From: Paenibacillus sp. LHD-38
GTDB lineage: Bacteria; Bacillota; Bacilli; Paenibacillales; Paenibacillaceae
Length of the DNA stretch: 64,000 nucleotides
Direction: 5' to 3'
Assembly (NCBI RefSeq): GCF_031157315.1
Contig: NZ_JAVIFU010000041.1
Coordinates: 1 to 64,000 of the forward strand
The notes under the pieces were generated by a model. It did not search any database. It was not told the DNA's origin and was given only the letters and a program-made list of their open reading frames with translations. Both the position numbers and the translations under genes were made by a program. Below, one piece after another: positions 9,542-18,865 of the stretch (its first letter is position 1; each line of letters opens with the position of its first letter).

Positions 9542-10496
9542 TCAATATTGTTTCACTAAATCGATCCGGTTAATGAATGGCGACCTTCCCCCCAGGTATT
9601 CCTGCAAATTACTCAAAAAAATGTCCATCACACGTTCCTCGTAATTGACGGTCAATCCGGAAATGTGCGGAGTGAGGATCACATTCTCCATCTCCCACAG
9701 CGGACTTACAGCCGGCAGCGGCTCCTCCTCGAACACATCGAGGCCAGCGCCGGCAATGATCCCCTTCCGCAGTGCCTCTTCCAGCGCATCGGTATCCGTC
9801 GTACCACCCCGGCCAATATTGATAAAATAAGCCGAAGGCTTCATTGCGCGAAACTGCGCATGTCCGAACATGTGCCGCGTCTCATCCGTCAGCGGCAGTG
9901 TCACGATAACGTAATCGCTTTGCCCGAGCACCTCCATGATACGACCGATATCGTACATACGGTCCACATGAGACGACTCCGCTCCCGTTCTTCTAATGCC
10001 CAGCACCTTCATGCCGAAAGCTTTGGCGAGCCTGGCCGTCTCCTCTCCAATTGCGCCAAGGCCGATAATAGCTGCCGTTTTGCCGTGTATTTCCTGAAGA
10101 GAACCGGGACTTTGCCACTTTGCGCTCATTTGATTTCGCATTGTAACATGTAATCTCCGGGCAAAAGCCAGCATCATCGCAAAGACCGTTTCCGATACGG
10201 GAAACGCATGGACGCCGCTTGCATTGCTCAGCAGTATTCCTTTGCGCGCAAACGTCTCGAGCGGCATTTGATCGACGCCGGCTCCCCAGCATTGCACCCA
10301 GCGGAGCGGGGTGTCGTGTCCAAGAACCAGAGATTTCTGCATGGGGTAAATGCGCTCCTAACGTCTCCTTGTCTGTGTTGCATACGATCTCCCATTCCGG
10401 GGCAGTATGGCGGATTCGTTGTATGCTATTCTCGGACAATTTGTGAACACATACCATCGTTCTCGCCCGTACAGCTTGTACCTGAGCATCTTCCAT
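9542..10496 (-). pseudogene. D-isomer-specific 2-hydroxyacid dehydrogenase, frameshifted
   Basis: The C-terminal 266 codons (from about 10340 down to 9542) carry the NAD-binding Rossmann motif GLGAIGEETARLAKAFGMKV, the catalytic region INIGRGGTTDTDALEEAL with GLDVFEEEPLP, and the TPHISG histidine segment. The N-terminal about 55 codons (MVCVHKLSENSIQRIRH onward) are intact in another frame, so one frameshift near 10335 splits the gene. ATG 10496 overlaps the preceding TGA (ATGA), showing translational coupling in the ancestral operon. The enzyme would reduce or oxidise a sugar-derived 2-keto or 2-hydroxy acid. A 30-bp scar of its last codons survives at 34155-34184. Confidence 0.82.
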
Positions 10497-11373
10497 CAGT
10501 GCGACAGCGCTCCCTTCTTTCTTTCGCTATCATATAACCAATCGAGCGAGCGGGAGCTTTCGCTGAACGGCGATACATCACGCTCCTTTAGCTCCTGGTC
10601 AGCAGCGATGACGCCGAGCACCGCAAAGGCGCCTTTGCCCAAGTTTAGCGCGTGACTTCCGGCCTCGTACAGAAACGCGTGAACGTTTACGCTTGGGTAA
10701 AAGGAAGCCTTGATCCCTTTGCGCAAAATCGGCGACAAACCTCCCCGGTCATCCGTATGCGTATTCTCGTCCAGTGTCGGCATTTGGAGCCACTGATCGT
10801 CAGATGAATTGAAATAGCCGACCAGCAGACGAACCGGCGTATTCGTCTCGAACTCGACGGTTATGCCGCCTTTCGCGGCTTCCGTACGGCTGAACCGGAT
10901 ACCGGTCAGGCCTTCGAGCTCCTCCGCGCAGCTTTGAACATATACCTCGCCGTCCGTGAAGAGCAAGCTGTCCTTCGAAAGCGTATTCGTCTCCATGCCG
11001 GGGGACGTCAGCCGGAAACCAGCCTGGCGGTACGGGTCGATCCTTTCTTCCCCGCTTACCTGAGAAGGCAGCTTTCCTGCCTTTAGGTCATTCACGCTGG
11101 CTTGAAAGCTCGCGAGCTCCTCTTCGTATACCGGATAATCGTCGAAATTCCGGCTGAACAGCACAATTGCCCCCTGCTGCGCATGCAAGTTGATGCCGCT
11201 CTTCAGCTGAATCGGTCCGGTAAGCCAGATGCCCGGAGGAATATTACCGTTGCTCCTCCCTCGGAGGAGCAGGTTTCGATCGCCAGGTTAACCGCTTCGG
11301 TATTCATCGTTAAACCGTCACCGATTGCACGCAGCTGATGCGCTTGCGGGCTGAGTCCGTACAATCGGTTCAA
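10496..11373 (-). pseudogene. Chimeric remnant: GH28 N-terminus fused to C-terminus of the GH67-like protein
   Basis: It begins with TTG 11373 behind GGGGGA, overlapping the TGA of the BNR gene. The first about 80 codons match a GH28 polygalacturonase N-terminus: TMNTEAVNLAIETCSSEGG, a frameshift near 11253, then IPPGIWLTGPIQLKSGINL and HAQQGAIVLFSRNFDDYP. At about 11134 the sequence switches to the last about 210 codons of the 902-residue protein at 34185-36893, in frame, and runs to TGA 10496. The GH28 catalytic core is absent. The downstream piece is a beta-rich C-terminal domain that could still be translated alone from an internal start, but no function is expected. Confidence 0.8.
10533..11134. 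repeat. 602-bp direct repeat, copy A (copy B at 34192-34793)
   Basis: The two segments align end to end over 602 bp without an indel and, by eye, at roughly 95 percent identity. They encode the C-terminal region of the GH67-like protein. Flanks differ: copy A joins GH28 sequence on the right and the full dehydrogenase on the left, while copy B joins the rest of the 902-residue gene on the right and a deletion scar on the left. Confidence 0.85.
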
Positions 11374-12368
11374 CACAGGTCCCCCTTCTTATTGAGCAGC
11401 TGGATCCGGTAGAAAGCGATCCGCTCCCTTTTCCATGTATAAGTCACATACAGGAAATTCCCCATAGCCACAACCGACGGATAAGAATATTGTTTCTCCC
11501 CCTGATCGAGCAGCAGCTCATGATGCCATGTCTGTCCGTTGTCATCGGACAGCCGCAAGACAAGCGGAGTACGCGGGCCCTTGGTGCTGCCTGCCTCCGG
11601 ACGTACGGGATTGTAAACGAGAGCCAGCAAGCCTCCATCGGTCTTAACGAGATCGAACCCGCTGTTATTGTTGGGAAGGTCCGTCACATAGGCCGGACAC
11701 CAAGTCCTCCCGCCGTCTTCGGAGTCACTTCGGTAAATCGCTCCTTCCGTGCTTCTGGTCATCATATGGACGTTGCCCGGAGCCGATTCCCACAAGGCAG
11801 GCTGAATGATCCCTTTCCCGAGCAGCGCGCTGTGGTCGAGCGGAACCGTTTCGCTGCGGACCCATGTTTCTCCCCCGTCCGTGGACAGGTCCACGAATGC
11901 GTCCCAGTCGGGCTCCAAAGACGCCGGCGCCGCAATCGTGCCGTCAGACAGGACGACCGGCTTGTTTTTTACCGGACCTCTTCCCCCGATATCCCCATCT
12001 ACAAGCTGTTTCGGATACGTCCAGGTCAAACCGCCGTCCGAGGAGGTCATGACCATCGTCGTCCATGAGGAAATGCGTTCACCGATTTTATAATATAACA
12101 AGAGAATTCCGTCATCTCTGCGAAACAGGACGGGATTCCAATGCGGCATGCCCTCCCGGTCCGCCAGCTTCTGCGGCTCCGTCCAGACGCCGCCAGCTCT
12201 CCGGGAAGCCCAGATCGCGACGTCTCCCGCACCTTCACGGGAACCGCCGAACCAAACCGCAACGACTGTCTCGTCAGGCAGCACGACGAGCGTGGAGGCG
12301 TGACAGCTGCGGAAAGGCCGATCTTCTTCAAAAATGTATTCCTTCGTTACTTCGCCATAAGTTATCAT
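11370..12368 (-). CDS. BNR/Asp-box repeat protein (sialidase-superfamily beta-propeller)
   Basis: This 332-residue protein carries four Asp-box motifs (SSDGGLTW, STDGGETW, SEDGGRTW, SDDNGQTW) typical of a six-bladed propeller. The N-terminus reads RSCHASTLVVLPDETVVAVW and FGGSREG. It lacks the Arg-Ile-Pro motif of true sialidases and has no signal peptide, so the substrate is open; a cytoplasmic glycosidase or lyase acting on pectic oligosaccharides is plausible from context. It is the first gene behind the promoter at 12469-12526, and ATG 12368 follows AAAGGAG. A close paralogue lies at 40869-41852 on the plus strand. Confidence 0.8.
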   Translation of the reverse strand: MITYGEVTKEYIFEEDRPFRSCHASTLVVLPDETVVAVWFGGSREGAGDVAIWASRRAGGVWTEPQKLADREGMPHWNPVLFRRDDGILLLYYKIGERISSWTTMVMTSSDGGLTWTYPKQLVDGDIGGRGPVKNKPVVLSDGTIAAPASLEPDWDAFVDLSTDGGETWVRSETVPLDHSALLGKGIIQPALWESAPGNVHMMTRSTEGAIYRSDSEDGGRTWCPAYVTDLPNNNSGFDLVKTDGGLLALVYNPVRPEAGSTKGPRTPLVLRLSDDNGQTWHHELLLDQGEKQYSYPSVVAMGNFLYVTYTWKRERIAFYRIQLLNKKGDLC

Positions 12369-12468
12369 CGTATCTGCTCCTTTGCCCGGCTTCTTGGAGT
12401 TTGTCGGTTTTCACCCTTTGACTCGCCTTGATTACAGGAGATCGTCATGCTTCTCCCGCTTGATATTC

Positions 12469-12526
12469 ATTATAACGTGAGGAAAATGGAGGGTTTTAGG
12501 TGAAATCCGCTATATCTATAGGGATA
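12469..12526 (-). promoter_or_regulatory. Promoter with paired direct-repeat operator, copy 1
   Basis: Plus-strand boxes TAGGTGAA (12497-12504) and TAGGGATA (12519-12526) start 22 bp apart. Read on the minus strand, exactly 22 bp separate the proximal box from a perfect TATAAT (12469-12474). No good -35 hexamer is present, and the proximal box covers the -35 area, as expected for an activator-dependent promoter. It would drive the BNR gene (start 12368). The same geometry recurs at 23396-23453 and 63931-63989. Confidence 0.7.
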
Positions 12527-12552
12527 TCCTGCACTGCTGACACACGAACGGG

Positions 12553-12583
12553 AAAAGCCGGCAGCAAGATGCGGCCGGCTTTT
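12553..12583 (-). terminator. Terminator between the lyase-like gene and the next promoter
   Basis: AAAAGCCGGC (12553-12562) and GCCGGCTTTT (12574-12583) form a 10-bp perfect stem with an 11-nt loop, usable in either direction. It lies 11 bp past the stop of the 12594-14105 gene and so closes the eight-member run that begins near 23396. Confidence 0.75.
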
Positions 12584-12593
12584 CATGGTGGGT

Positions 12594-14105
12594 CTAGGTT
12601 TGGAACACGCTTGGGAGGTAATGGCCTGCATTCGTTTCGGCGGAGACCAGATGAAGAAGGGCGAGCTGAGCAGGGTCATCGGTCAGCACTTTGCCGCCTG
12701 TTTCAAACCGTCCCTTGCGATAACGGGAAGCCAGCAATTCATTCGCCACCTGGTTAGCCATCCCGATAAAGGTATCCCGGCCCGTTGCTTTGTGCAGCTC
12801 AAGCATACTGAAAATGATGCGGTGATCGGCAGTCGCCGGACTCAGCAGCCTCTCTCCGGGCTTCCCTCCGTCCGGTTCGCCGATATCTCCGAAATCAAGT
12901 CCGGCCGCGATATTCTTGGCCATTGTCCAAAGCAACGGATCTCCTGACAACCGGTACCCCATAGCGTACGTCCAGAAAAACTCCGAACCTGCCGGAATTG
13001 CCTTGAAGACCGTTCCTTTCCGGCCGAAATATCCCTTCCTGTCCAGCGTCACGCCCTCCAGGCTCCATCCGTCTGTAAGCATCGGAACGAAGCTGTTGTC
13101 TGCGTTGCGGTAAGCCATCCGTCCCCAAGCGGCCATTTCCCCGCAAGCCCACTGCCGGAATTGTCCTCCCCCTTCGCCCAGCGCTTCTCCAATTGCAAGC
13201 TGGCACCGCTGAACGGCGGGACGCGGTTTAAACAGTGTGCTCTCGTATACCAGATGGCCTTCCGGAATCAATGGGGCCAGCTGATACTGCGCTCGATCGC
13301 CGCGGACCGCCGGGCCGTCGCACCATGCTGAAGCCGATTGGCTGAATTGGTAACCGCTGATTCCGACGCCGCTCCGGCGCGTCTGCACATATCGTTCCGC
13401 CAGCCGCATAGCCCATTCGAGCGGAGCGGCTTCACTTGTCAATTTCGCCAGCATCGATGCGCCGTAATACAGGTCGCTGCCCGCATTGACGAACGTAAGG
13501 CCGCTGCCCCAGAAAAAAACATCCCCTGCTTCGTAACCGTTTGCCCACAGCGCTCCGCGCGGTGCATCGTAGGGGCCGTGACGGTTGAAGTCCAGATTGG
13601 ACCAGTCGATAATATGTGCGTTCCATACCGCTTCGATGTAGCGTTTCGTGCCGGTACGATCGGCGCTCCACATAAGGTCGTAATCCGGGTAATGGCATTT
13701 GAGCTCGTGCACTTGGGCTTTATCGGATGCGAACACCAAACGCTGCTCTTCCAAATCGTATGATGTATGTCCGCCCCAGTAAATAAGACCGTTCCGGTCC
13801 GTTTGCTCCTTTAGCATATACCGGTAGACGTCTTCGGCCGCTTCCCTGTACCTGGATTGTCCGGTTAAGGCGGTCAAGGCAGCAAGCGTTCGAAGCCAGT
13901 TTTGCTGGCTGGCCGGACTGGACAGCATCGACGTCTGGCCGACATGATCATAATCGTGGCACACTGGTTCCCCGCCATCCGCATCCAGGGCATTGACGAA
14001 CAACGGCGTCTTTCCGGTACGGTCTGCCGCATGTTTCAGCACATAATCCGTATGATTGATCGCCGCCTCCATCAGTTCACCCGCGCGTCCGCTTGCAATC
14101 GACAT
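12594..14105 (-). CDS. Putative all-alpha-barrel pectate lyase-like protein
   Basis: The 503-residue protein has an (alpha/alpha)-toroid character with recurring Trp-rich segments: GLIYWGGHTSYDLEEQR, VHELKCHYPDYDLMWSA, AHIIDWSNLDFNRHGPY. These resemble intracellular or periplasmic family 2-type pectate lyases, but I assign this only tentatively. It has no signal peptide, so it should act on imported oligogalacturonides. ATG 14105 is preceded by GGAGGAGGCAGCGC. It follows the CE8 gene closely, and its stop is directly before the terminator at 12553-12583. The alternative is an uncharacterised glycosidase of the same fold. Confidence 0.55.
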   Translation of the reverse strand: MSIASGRAGELMEAAINHTDYVLKHAADRTGKTPLFVNALDADGGEPVCHDYDHVGQTSMLSSPASQQNWLRTLAALTALTGQSRYREAAEDVYRYMLKEQTDRNGLIYWGGHTSYDLEEQRLVFASDKAQVHELKCHYPDYDLMWSADRTGTKRYIEAVWNAHIIDWSNLDFNRHGPYDAPRGALWANGYEAGDVFFWGSGLTFVNAGSDLYYGASMLAKLTSEAAPLEWAMRLAERYVQTRRSGVGISGYQFSQSASAWCDGPAVRGDRAQYQLAPLIPEGHLVYESTLFKPRPAVQRCQLAIGEALGEGGGQFRQWACGEMAAWGRMAYRNADNSFVPMLTDGWSLEGVTLDRKGYFGRKGTVFKAIPAGSEFFWTYAMGYRLSGDPLLWTMAKNIAAGLDFGDIGEPDGGKPGERLLSPATADHRIIFSMLELHKATGRDTFIGMANQVANELLASRYRKGRFETGGKVLTDDPAQLALLHLVSAETNAGHYLPSVFQT

Positions 14106-14148
14106 GCGCTGCCTCCTCCTCCTTCGCTCCGCGTTTGTTGGCGTTTCG

Positions 14149-15069
14149 TTATACGTTTTCGGTCACAGCCATCGCCGGATCCCAGCCGTCGCTTCCCCGC
14201 AGCGCGGCAGCCTTTATGCTTCCGGCTTCCGGCTTTCCGAGCCGTTTGGCCCACGGAACCCGCTCTGTCAGCCGCGCGCCGGGCCCTTTGCTGCCATACT
14301 CTGCAAACGTGGCGGTTCTCTCACGTTCCGGATCTCGCCAATTGTCCCATCCCTCAGGCCGGATATGGTTATCCATCCACGAATCGATGAACACAACCTT
14401 GGCATAAGGCTTCCACGGCCTTCCAAGAGAAACGGTATGCTCGGGCGCGGCACCTGTCAATCTGCAGTTGAGAAACACGTAACCATAAAGCTGGTCCTCC
14501 ATCGTGGAAGCCGCCGTTACATAGCCGTTATGTCTTCGGATACTGTGCAGCTCGCAACCCTCGAACACGGCCGTGGCCGAACCGAATATGAAATCCACGG
14601 TGCCTTCGATGAAGCAGTTCTCGTAATACTGCCGTCCTTGGCCCGGCGTATACAACGTGTCCTGATTTCCGCGAATGCACACGTCGCGGATAACGGCTCT
14701 GTCTCCGGAGACGGCAAGCGCGACCGCTTGCCCTTTATACAACCCCGCTTGATTGGAAAACGTAAGCCGTTCCGCGTAGAAATCTTCGGCGTAAACAAAC
14801 GTGCTCGCGGAATTCTCGTTGCCCAGTTTTTTACCGTCCGGTCCGAGCATATTGGCATAATTAGAAGAAACGAGCACGGTGCCCTCCCGGCTTTCGCCAA
14901 TGAAGCTGATCGCCTTCCGGCTGTCCGGAACGATGATCTTCTCTTCATAGATCCCTTTGCGGATTTCAATGACGGTCCGTTCATCCGAATGCTCAGGAGC
15001 CGCCATTACGGCCTCCTGCACGGTTCGGAAATCCCCGTCCCCGCGCCAATCCACGACAATCCTTGCCAA
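14149..15069 (-). CDS. Pectin methylesterase, family CE8 (copy 1)
   Basis: This right-handed beta-helix pectinesterase removes methyl esters from homogalacturonan. The motifs RGNQDTLYTPGQG (acid/base Asp about 137), GTVDFIFGSATAVF (nucleophile Asp about 159) and SLGRPWKPYAK are all intact. No signal peptide is present, so it probably acts on imported oligomers. TTG 15069 is preferred: GGAAGGAG sits nine bases before it, whereas the ATG at 15078 directly touches that site. It follows the GH29 gene in the same run. A clear paralogue lies at 41881-42810. Confidence 0.88.
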   Translation of the reverse strand: MARIVVDWRGDGDFRTVQEAVMAAPEHSDERTVIEIRKGIYEEKIIVPDSRKAISFIGESREGTVLVSSNYANMLGPDGKKLGNENSASTFVYAEDFYAERLTFSNQAGLYKGQAVALAVSGDRAVIRDVCIRGNQDTLYTPGQGRQYYENCFIEGTVDFIFGSATAVFEGCELHSIRRHNGYVTAASTMEDQLYGYVFLNCRLTGAAPEHTVSLGRPWKPYAKVVFIDSWMDNHIRPEGWDNWRDPERERTATFAEYGSKGPGARLTERVPWAKRLGKPEAGSIKAAALRGSDGWDPAMAVTENV

Positions 15070-15101
15070 TTTGTTCATCTCCTTCCATTACAGACTCAGA
15101 A

Positions 15102-16448
15102 CTACGACTTCAAGAACAATTCAATGACCGGAACGATTACGCCCGGCTTCTTCACCGGAATTGACAGTGTGAGCGTCGATTCGTCTCTGCCTTCGCGGAA
15201 CGCCCCATTAATCATGCTGCTTTCCACGACGCCTTCCTTGAACCTGATTTCCGAAGCGTCATTAAGCAGCTGGGCGTATTCCACCTTGCCGGCAAATCCT
15301 TTCAAGTGGATGCTTTTGTACGGCCAGCTGTATACGTGTAAGTACATCCGGTTCGTCGAAGGATTGTAGGTCAGTCGGCAGTCCTGCGGACACTCGAAAA
15401 ATCCGGGCGCCTCGGTGCAGCCGTAAATGGAACGGTTGTGGAGCTTCATCCATTTCCCGATGCCCTTCAACCGATCGATCGCACGCTCATCGATTTCCCC
15501 GCGTGCGTTTGGTCCGATGTTCAGCAGCAAATTGCCACCTTTGCTGACTGCGTCAATCAGCATTTTGACCAACATTTCCACGCTTTTCCACGATTCTTCA
15601 TCACGGTAATAGCCCCACGATCCGCTAAGCGTATGGCACGTTTCCCATACGACCCGCTTACCGTTCAACTTCACCCATTCCTTCGGCATATACTGCTCGG
15701 GCGTCGTGATATCCCCGCCGGTTTGAAGCCGGTCGTTGAGCAAAATTTGCGGCTGCAGCGATCGGATCATGCGGACGAGCTCCTCACTGCCCCAATCCTC
15801 CTTGCCTTTACCAGTCAGTCCGGCCTCTTCGGGAAACGAGAAGTCGTAAAACAGCAGATCGATACTACCTAACCTGGTCAGTAGCTCTTTAGTCTGCGCA
15901 TGCAGATAGGCCTGATACTGCGCCAAATCCCGTCGCCTGCTATCTTCGATAAACAGCGGATCGAAACGAAGCGGATGCTTCGGATCGACGGTATAATGAG
16001 GATGATGCCAATCGATCAGCGAATGGTATAATCCGATACGCATGTCCCTTTCACGGAACGCATTGACCATCGGCGAGAGCAGATCCCGTCCGGCCGGTGT
16101 ATTCGTCGCTTTATATTCGGTGTGAGCGCTGTCCCATAAACAGAAGCCCTCGTGATGCTTGGTCGTCGCGACAATATATTTCATGCCGGCTTCCGATGCG
16201 AGCTCCGCCCACATATGCGGGTCGTACAGATCGGGATCGAACCTTTTGAAATACTTTCTATATTTCTCCGGGCTCATCCGTTCACGGGACTGCATCCATT
16301 CATGTCTTGCCCCCATGGAATAAAGCCCCCAGTGGATAAACAAACCAAAACGGTCATGAGTAAACCAGGAGCTGTCGCCCGTCGTCTGCAAAACTTCCAA
16401 ATCGTTGCCCGTTACCGTCATCGTTGCGGTCTCTCCCAACTCCTTCAT
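15102..16448 (-). CDS. Alpha-L-fucosidase, family GH29
   Basis: This 448-residue GH29 enzyme would release alpha-L-fucose. Family motifs include FTHDRFGLFIHWGLYSMGAR at 29-48, YIVATTKHHEGFCLWDS at 91-107, and DLLFYDFSFP, where Asp202 is the probable nucleophile. The C-terminal about 110 residues form a beta-sandwich. It has no signal peptide. ATG 16448 follows GGAAGGAGGAG. It lies between the broken aldolase and CE8 genes. Fucose occurs in rhamnogalacturonan side chains and xyloglucan. Some GH29 members take galactose-configured or other substrates, so specificity is inferred. Confidence 0.85.
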   Translation of the reverse strand: MKELGETATMTVTGNDLEVLQTTGDSSWFTHDRFGLFIHWGLYSMGARHEWMQSRERMSPEKYRKYFKRFDPDLYDPHMWAELASEAGMKYIVATTKHHEGFCLWDSAHTEYKATNTPAGRDLLSPMVNAFRERDMRIGLYHSLIDWHHPHYTVDPKHPLRFDPLFIEDSRRRDLAQYQAYLHAQTKELLTRLGSIDLLFYDFSFPEEAGLTGKGKEDWGSEELVRMIRSLQPQILLNDRLQTGGDITTPEQYMPKEWVKLNGKRVVWETCHTLSGSWGYYRDEESWKSVEMLVKMLIDAVSKGGNLLLNIGPNARGEIDERAIDRLKGIGKWMKLHNRSIYGCTEAPGFFECPQDCRLTYNPSTNRMYLHVYSWPYKSIHLKGFAGKVEYAQLLNDASEIRFKEGVVESSMINGAFREGRDESTLTLSIPVKKPGVIVPVIELFLKS

Positions 16449-16450
16449 TG

Positions 16451-16835
16451 TTAACTCCTCCTTCCGGCGAACTGATCGTTCGGCTCCCCGTGTATATAGC
16501 CAAGCACCCGGTAATAGCGAAGCACGCAGTCAAGCTCATCCGAGGCTTCCGCAGGCAGCGGGCCGATCGGCGACCGGCATGGACCCGCTTCCAGTCCCAT
16601 GCGGTTCATTGCTTCCTTGTTTACCCTTCGCCTCTGCAACGGCGATTTCCATGATCCGAATTTTTTCCTCCTGCGTGAGAGAGAAAAACTCCCCGTTTGT
16701 TCCAAGGCATAAGAGACCGTGTACGCCGGCGGTCAAATAACGGCGGATGAAATGGCGAAGCACCCGCTCGTTAACTTCCTGTTTATCCGTAAAAGGGGTC
16801 ATGAGTACAGGGATAACGCCTTGAAGCAGTGTCAT
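16451..16835 (-). pseudogene. DHDPS/KDG-aldolase family gene with internal deletion
   Basis: It starts at ATG 16835 (AAAGGAGAG site) with a normal N-terminus (LLQGVIPVLMTPF and LCLGTNGEFFSLTQEEKIR). After about 72 codons it jumps, out of frame, to the family C-terminus (MGLEAGPCRSPIGPLPAEAS), ending at 16451. About 160 codons are missing, including the Schiff-base Lys and catalytic Tyr regions, so the product cannot be active. An intact homologue at 44017-44907 may supply the function. It sits between the esterase and GH29 genes. Confidence 0.85.
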
Positions 16836-16870
16836 GCAATACTCTCCTTTCGTTTCATTCCCTAAAGTTG

Positions 16871-18865
16871 TCAGTTATGCGGGTTCATGTCCGGAATCGT
16901 CGGCCCGCTTATTAGACGTCCCTCTTCAGTAAGCCACCGATCTATATCCGGTAGATCGAACAACCGCAGCATGCCGGGTACGATAAAGCTGAGCGAGTCC
17001 TCCGGATCATAATCCGGATTCCGGATCCACTCCGCCATGCTGTGGTAAGTACGTTCCATCCAGACGCCCCTGATTTGAGGATCGAGCAGTGCGGCCAATC
17101 CGGCGTATACGGCATACCGCCCGAAACCATGCAGCTCTATGTTCTCTCCGTCCAAGAAAGCGGATCCTCTTGCGACTTCCGCCGCTCGAAGAACATCATA
17201 GACGCGCACCGCGGCCATACTGTCTCCAAGCCACATTAACTCATCCGTATGCTTGTCGAGCACCCCGAACATCTTATACGGATCGTCGCCCGGCACATCA
17301 AGATGCGGCAGCAGCGGCCCGACACCGGTCGGATTGAGAACCATCACCGTTCTGCCCGACTCGCATACCTCTCTTATCCATGAGGCATGCGGCTCGAGGC
17401 TGTTTGTCCCCCGGTCCCAAATCGCGATCGTTACCGGCCGTTTGCGGTCACCCTGCAGTCCGCCTGTGAATAGCAGAGCATGATTAAGCATCCCTCGCTG
17501 ACTCCACCAGACGATGCGGCTAACCTGTATCCCGTCCGCCTCCCCTCCGCCCGCATACCGCGGATTCGGGTCGGCCGGTTGTCGGCCAGCCTGTACAGCG
17601 GCTCTCAGCCAGTCGATAGACCGGCTTCTGCGCTTGCTTTCCGGCATGGTCAGTCTGGCTGCCTCGAACTGAGAAAGCCGCTGCGCATTTTCATCGTAGA
17701 CGGTTTTCGAAAGCTCCAGCTCCCCGATAACCTGGCCGCTACGGGTACATAGCAGCTGCTGTGGCGGGAGCAGCTCGATCCGTTCATCCGGCGGAACTTC
17801 GGAGGCGCCCAGCAGATGGGTGGAGAAAAAGCGGGCGGCCGCTCGGATCAGAGGTACGGTAAAACGGTGTGCGTCCTCGTCCACGGCCAACCCGATCCGT
17901 TCTCCGTGTCCGAACAATTTCCAGAACCTGCGGTTAACGGCAACCGTATGCCGGGGTCCTTCGATTGGAACGGAATCATACGTCGTGGCAAGCACGAGAA
18001 CCGGCCTGGGAGCCATTGCGAGCACGATATCTTCATGGTCAAAGCCGAGTGCCGAGAAGCCGGGCCATTTCTGCTCGGCGTCCTGTGTTTTGCCGGTAAG
18101 CAGAAAATAGGGCCGATTCATAATGAAACCACCCGGGGCGGCCGCCGCAATGCGACGGTCGTACATCATCACAAGCGAGGTCTGCATGCCTCCCCCAGAA
18201 TGTCCGGTTACCCCAATCCGGTCCGGATCGACCTCCGGCCGGGTACATAAATAATCGATCGCCCGTACGGCGTCATGAAGCATATAGCGCGCCAGGCTGT
18301 CGCCAAGCGGAAGGCATTGGCGGCCAACATTCTCATGATCTCTCACGCTGGTCATTCCAGCCTGCTTCGATTCCGGGTCATATCGGTTGAACCGCTCCCC
18401 CTGTCCGGTCGGATCGACCGACATCACGACAAGCCCCGAATGGACGAAGTAATGACAGGCGGTTTGGTATTCATCGCAATGCTTCGCCTTCTCGCGGTGG
18501 CCGCAGAGCAGCAGCACCGCACCCCGGGGCTCCCCAATTCCGTCGGGAATATAAACATTTGCAGTCACATAAACGGATGGTCTCGATTCGAAGATTACCT
18601 TATCGATTCGAAAGCCGTTTCCGCGGACGGTTCCGGTAATGAGTGGGTTAAGCGGCGTTTCCCTCTCGGGCATGCCGCCGATGCATCGCTCGATTCCTTC
18701 GCGGATAGCCCTTTGACGACGTTCCAAGTCAGCGATCCCCTGAATAGATTCCCGTTCCCTCTCCCCTTCGAAAGAGGCTTTCATCGCTCTTTCGTACGTC
18801 CATCGCGGCAGCATGCTTTTCACATCAAAACCGGAAATCGGCAGGTTTTCCCATTTACTAAACAA
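16871..18865 (-). CDS. Two-part alpha/beta-hydrolase, acetyl-esterase-like
   Basis: The 664-residue protein has an N-terminal alpha/beta-hydrolase domain related to acetyl-xylan-esterase-type hydrolases. GVTGHSGGGMQTS gives Ser223 as nucleophile, with candidate acid and His in DEDAHRF. A second, less conserved hydrolase-like half follows about residue 400 and has no clear nucleophile elbow. No signal peptide is seen. The start is TTG 18865, overlapping the end of the GH2 gene, with AGGAG ten bases upstream, which implies coupled translation. It probably deacetylates pectic oligosaccharides; the exact ester is unknown. Confidence 0.72.
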   Translation of the reverse strand: MFSKWENLPISGFDVKSMLPRWTYERAMKASFEGERERESIQGIADLERRQRAIREGIERCIGGMPERETPLNPLITGTVRGNGFRIDKVIFESRPSVYVTANVYIPDGIGEPRGAVLLLCGHREKAKHCDEYQTACHYFVHSGLVVMSVDPTGQGERFNRYDPESKQAGMTSVRDHENVGRQCLPLGDSLARYMLHDAVRAIDYLCTRPEVDPDRIGVTGHSGGGMQTSLVMMYDRRIAAAAPGGFIMNRPYFLLTGKTQDAEQKWPGFSALGFDHEDIVLAMAPRPVLVLATTYDSVPIEGPRHTVAVNRRFWKLFGHGERIGLAVDEDAHRFTVPLIRAAARFFSTHLLGASEVPPDERIELLPPQQLLCTRSGQVIGELELSKTVYDENAQRLSQFEAARLTMPESKRRSRSIDWLRAAVQAGRQPADPNPRYAGGGEADGIQVSRIVWWSQRGMLNHALLFTGGLQGDRKRPVTIAIWDRGTNSLEPHASWIREVCESGRTVMVLNPTGVGPLLPHLDVPGDDPYKMFGVLDKHTDELMWLGDSMAAVRVYDVLRAAEVARGSAFLDGENIELHGFGRYAVYAGLAALLDPQIRGVWMERTYHSMAEWIRNPDYDPEDSLSFIVPGMLRLFDLPDIDRWLTEEGRLISGPTIPDMNPHN

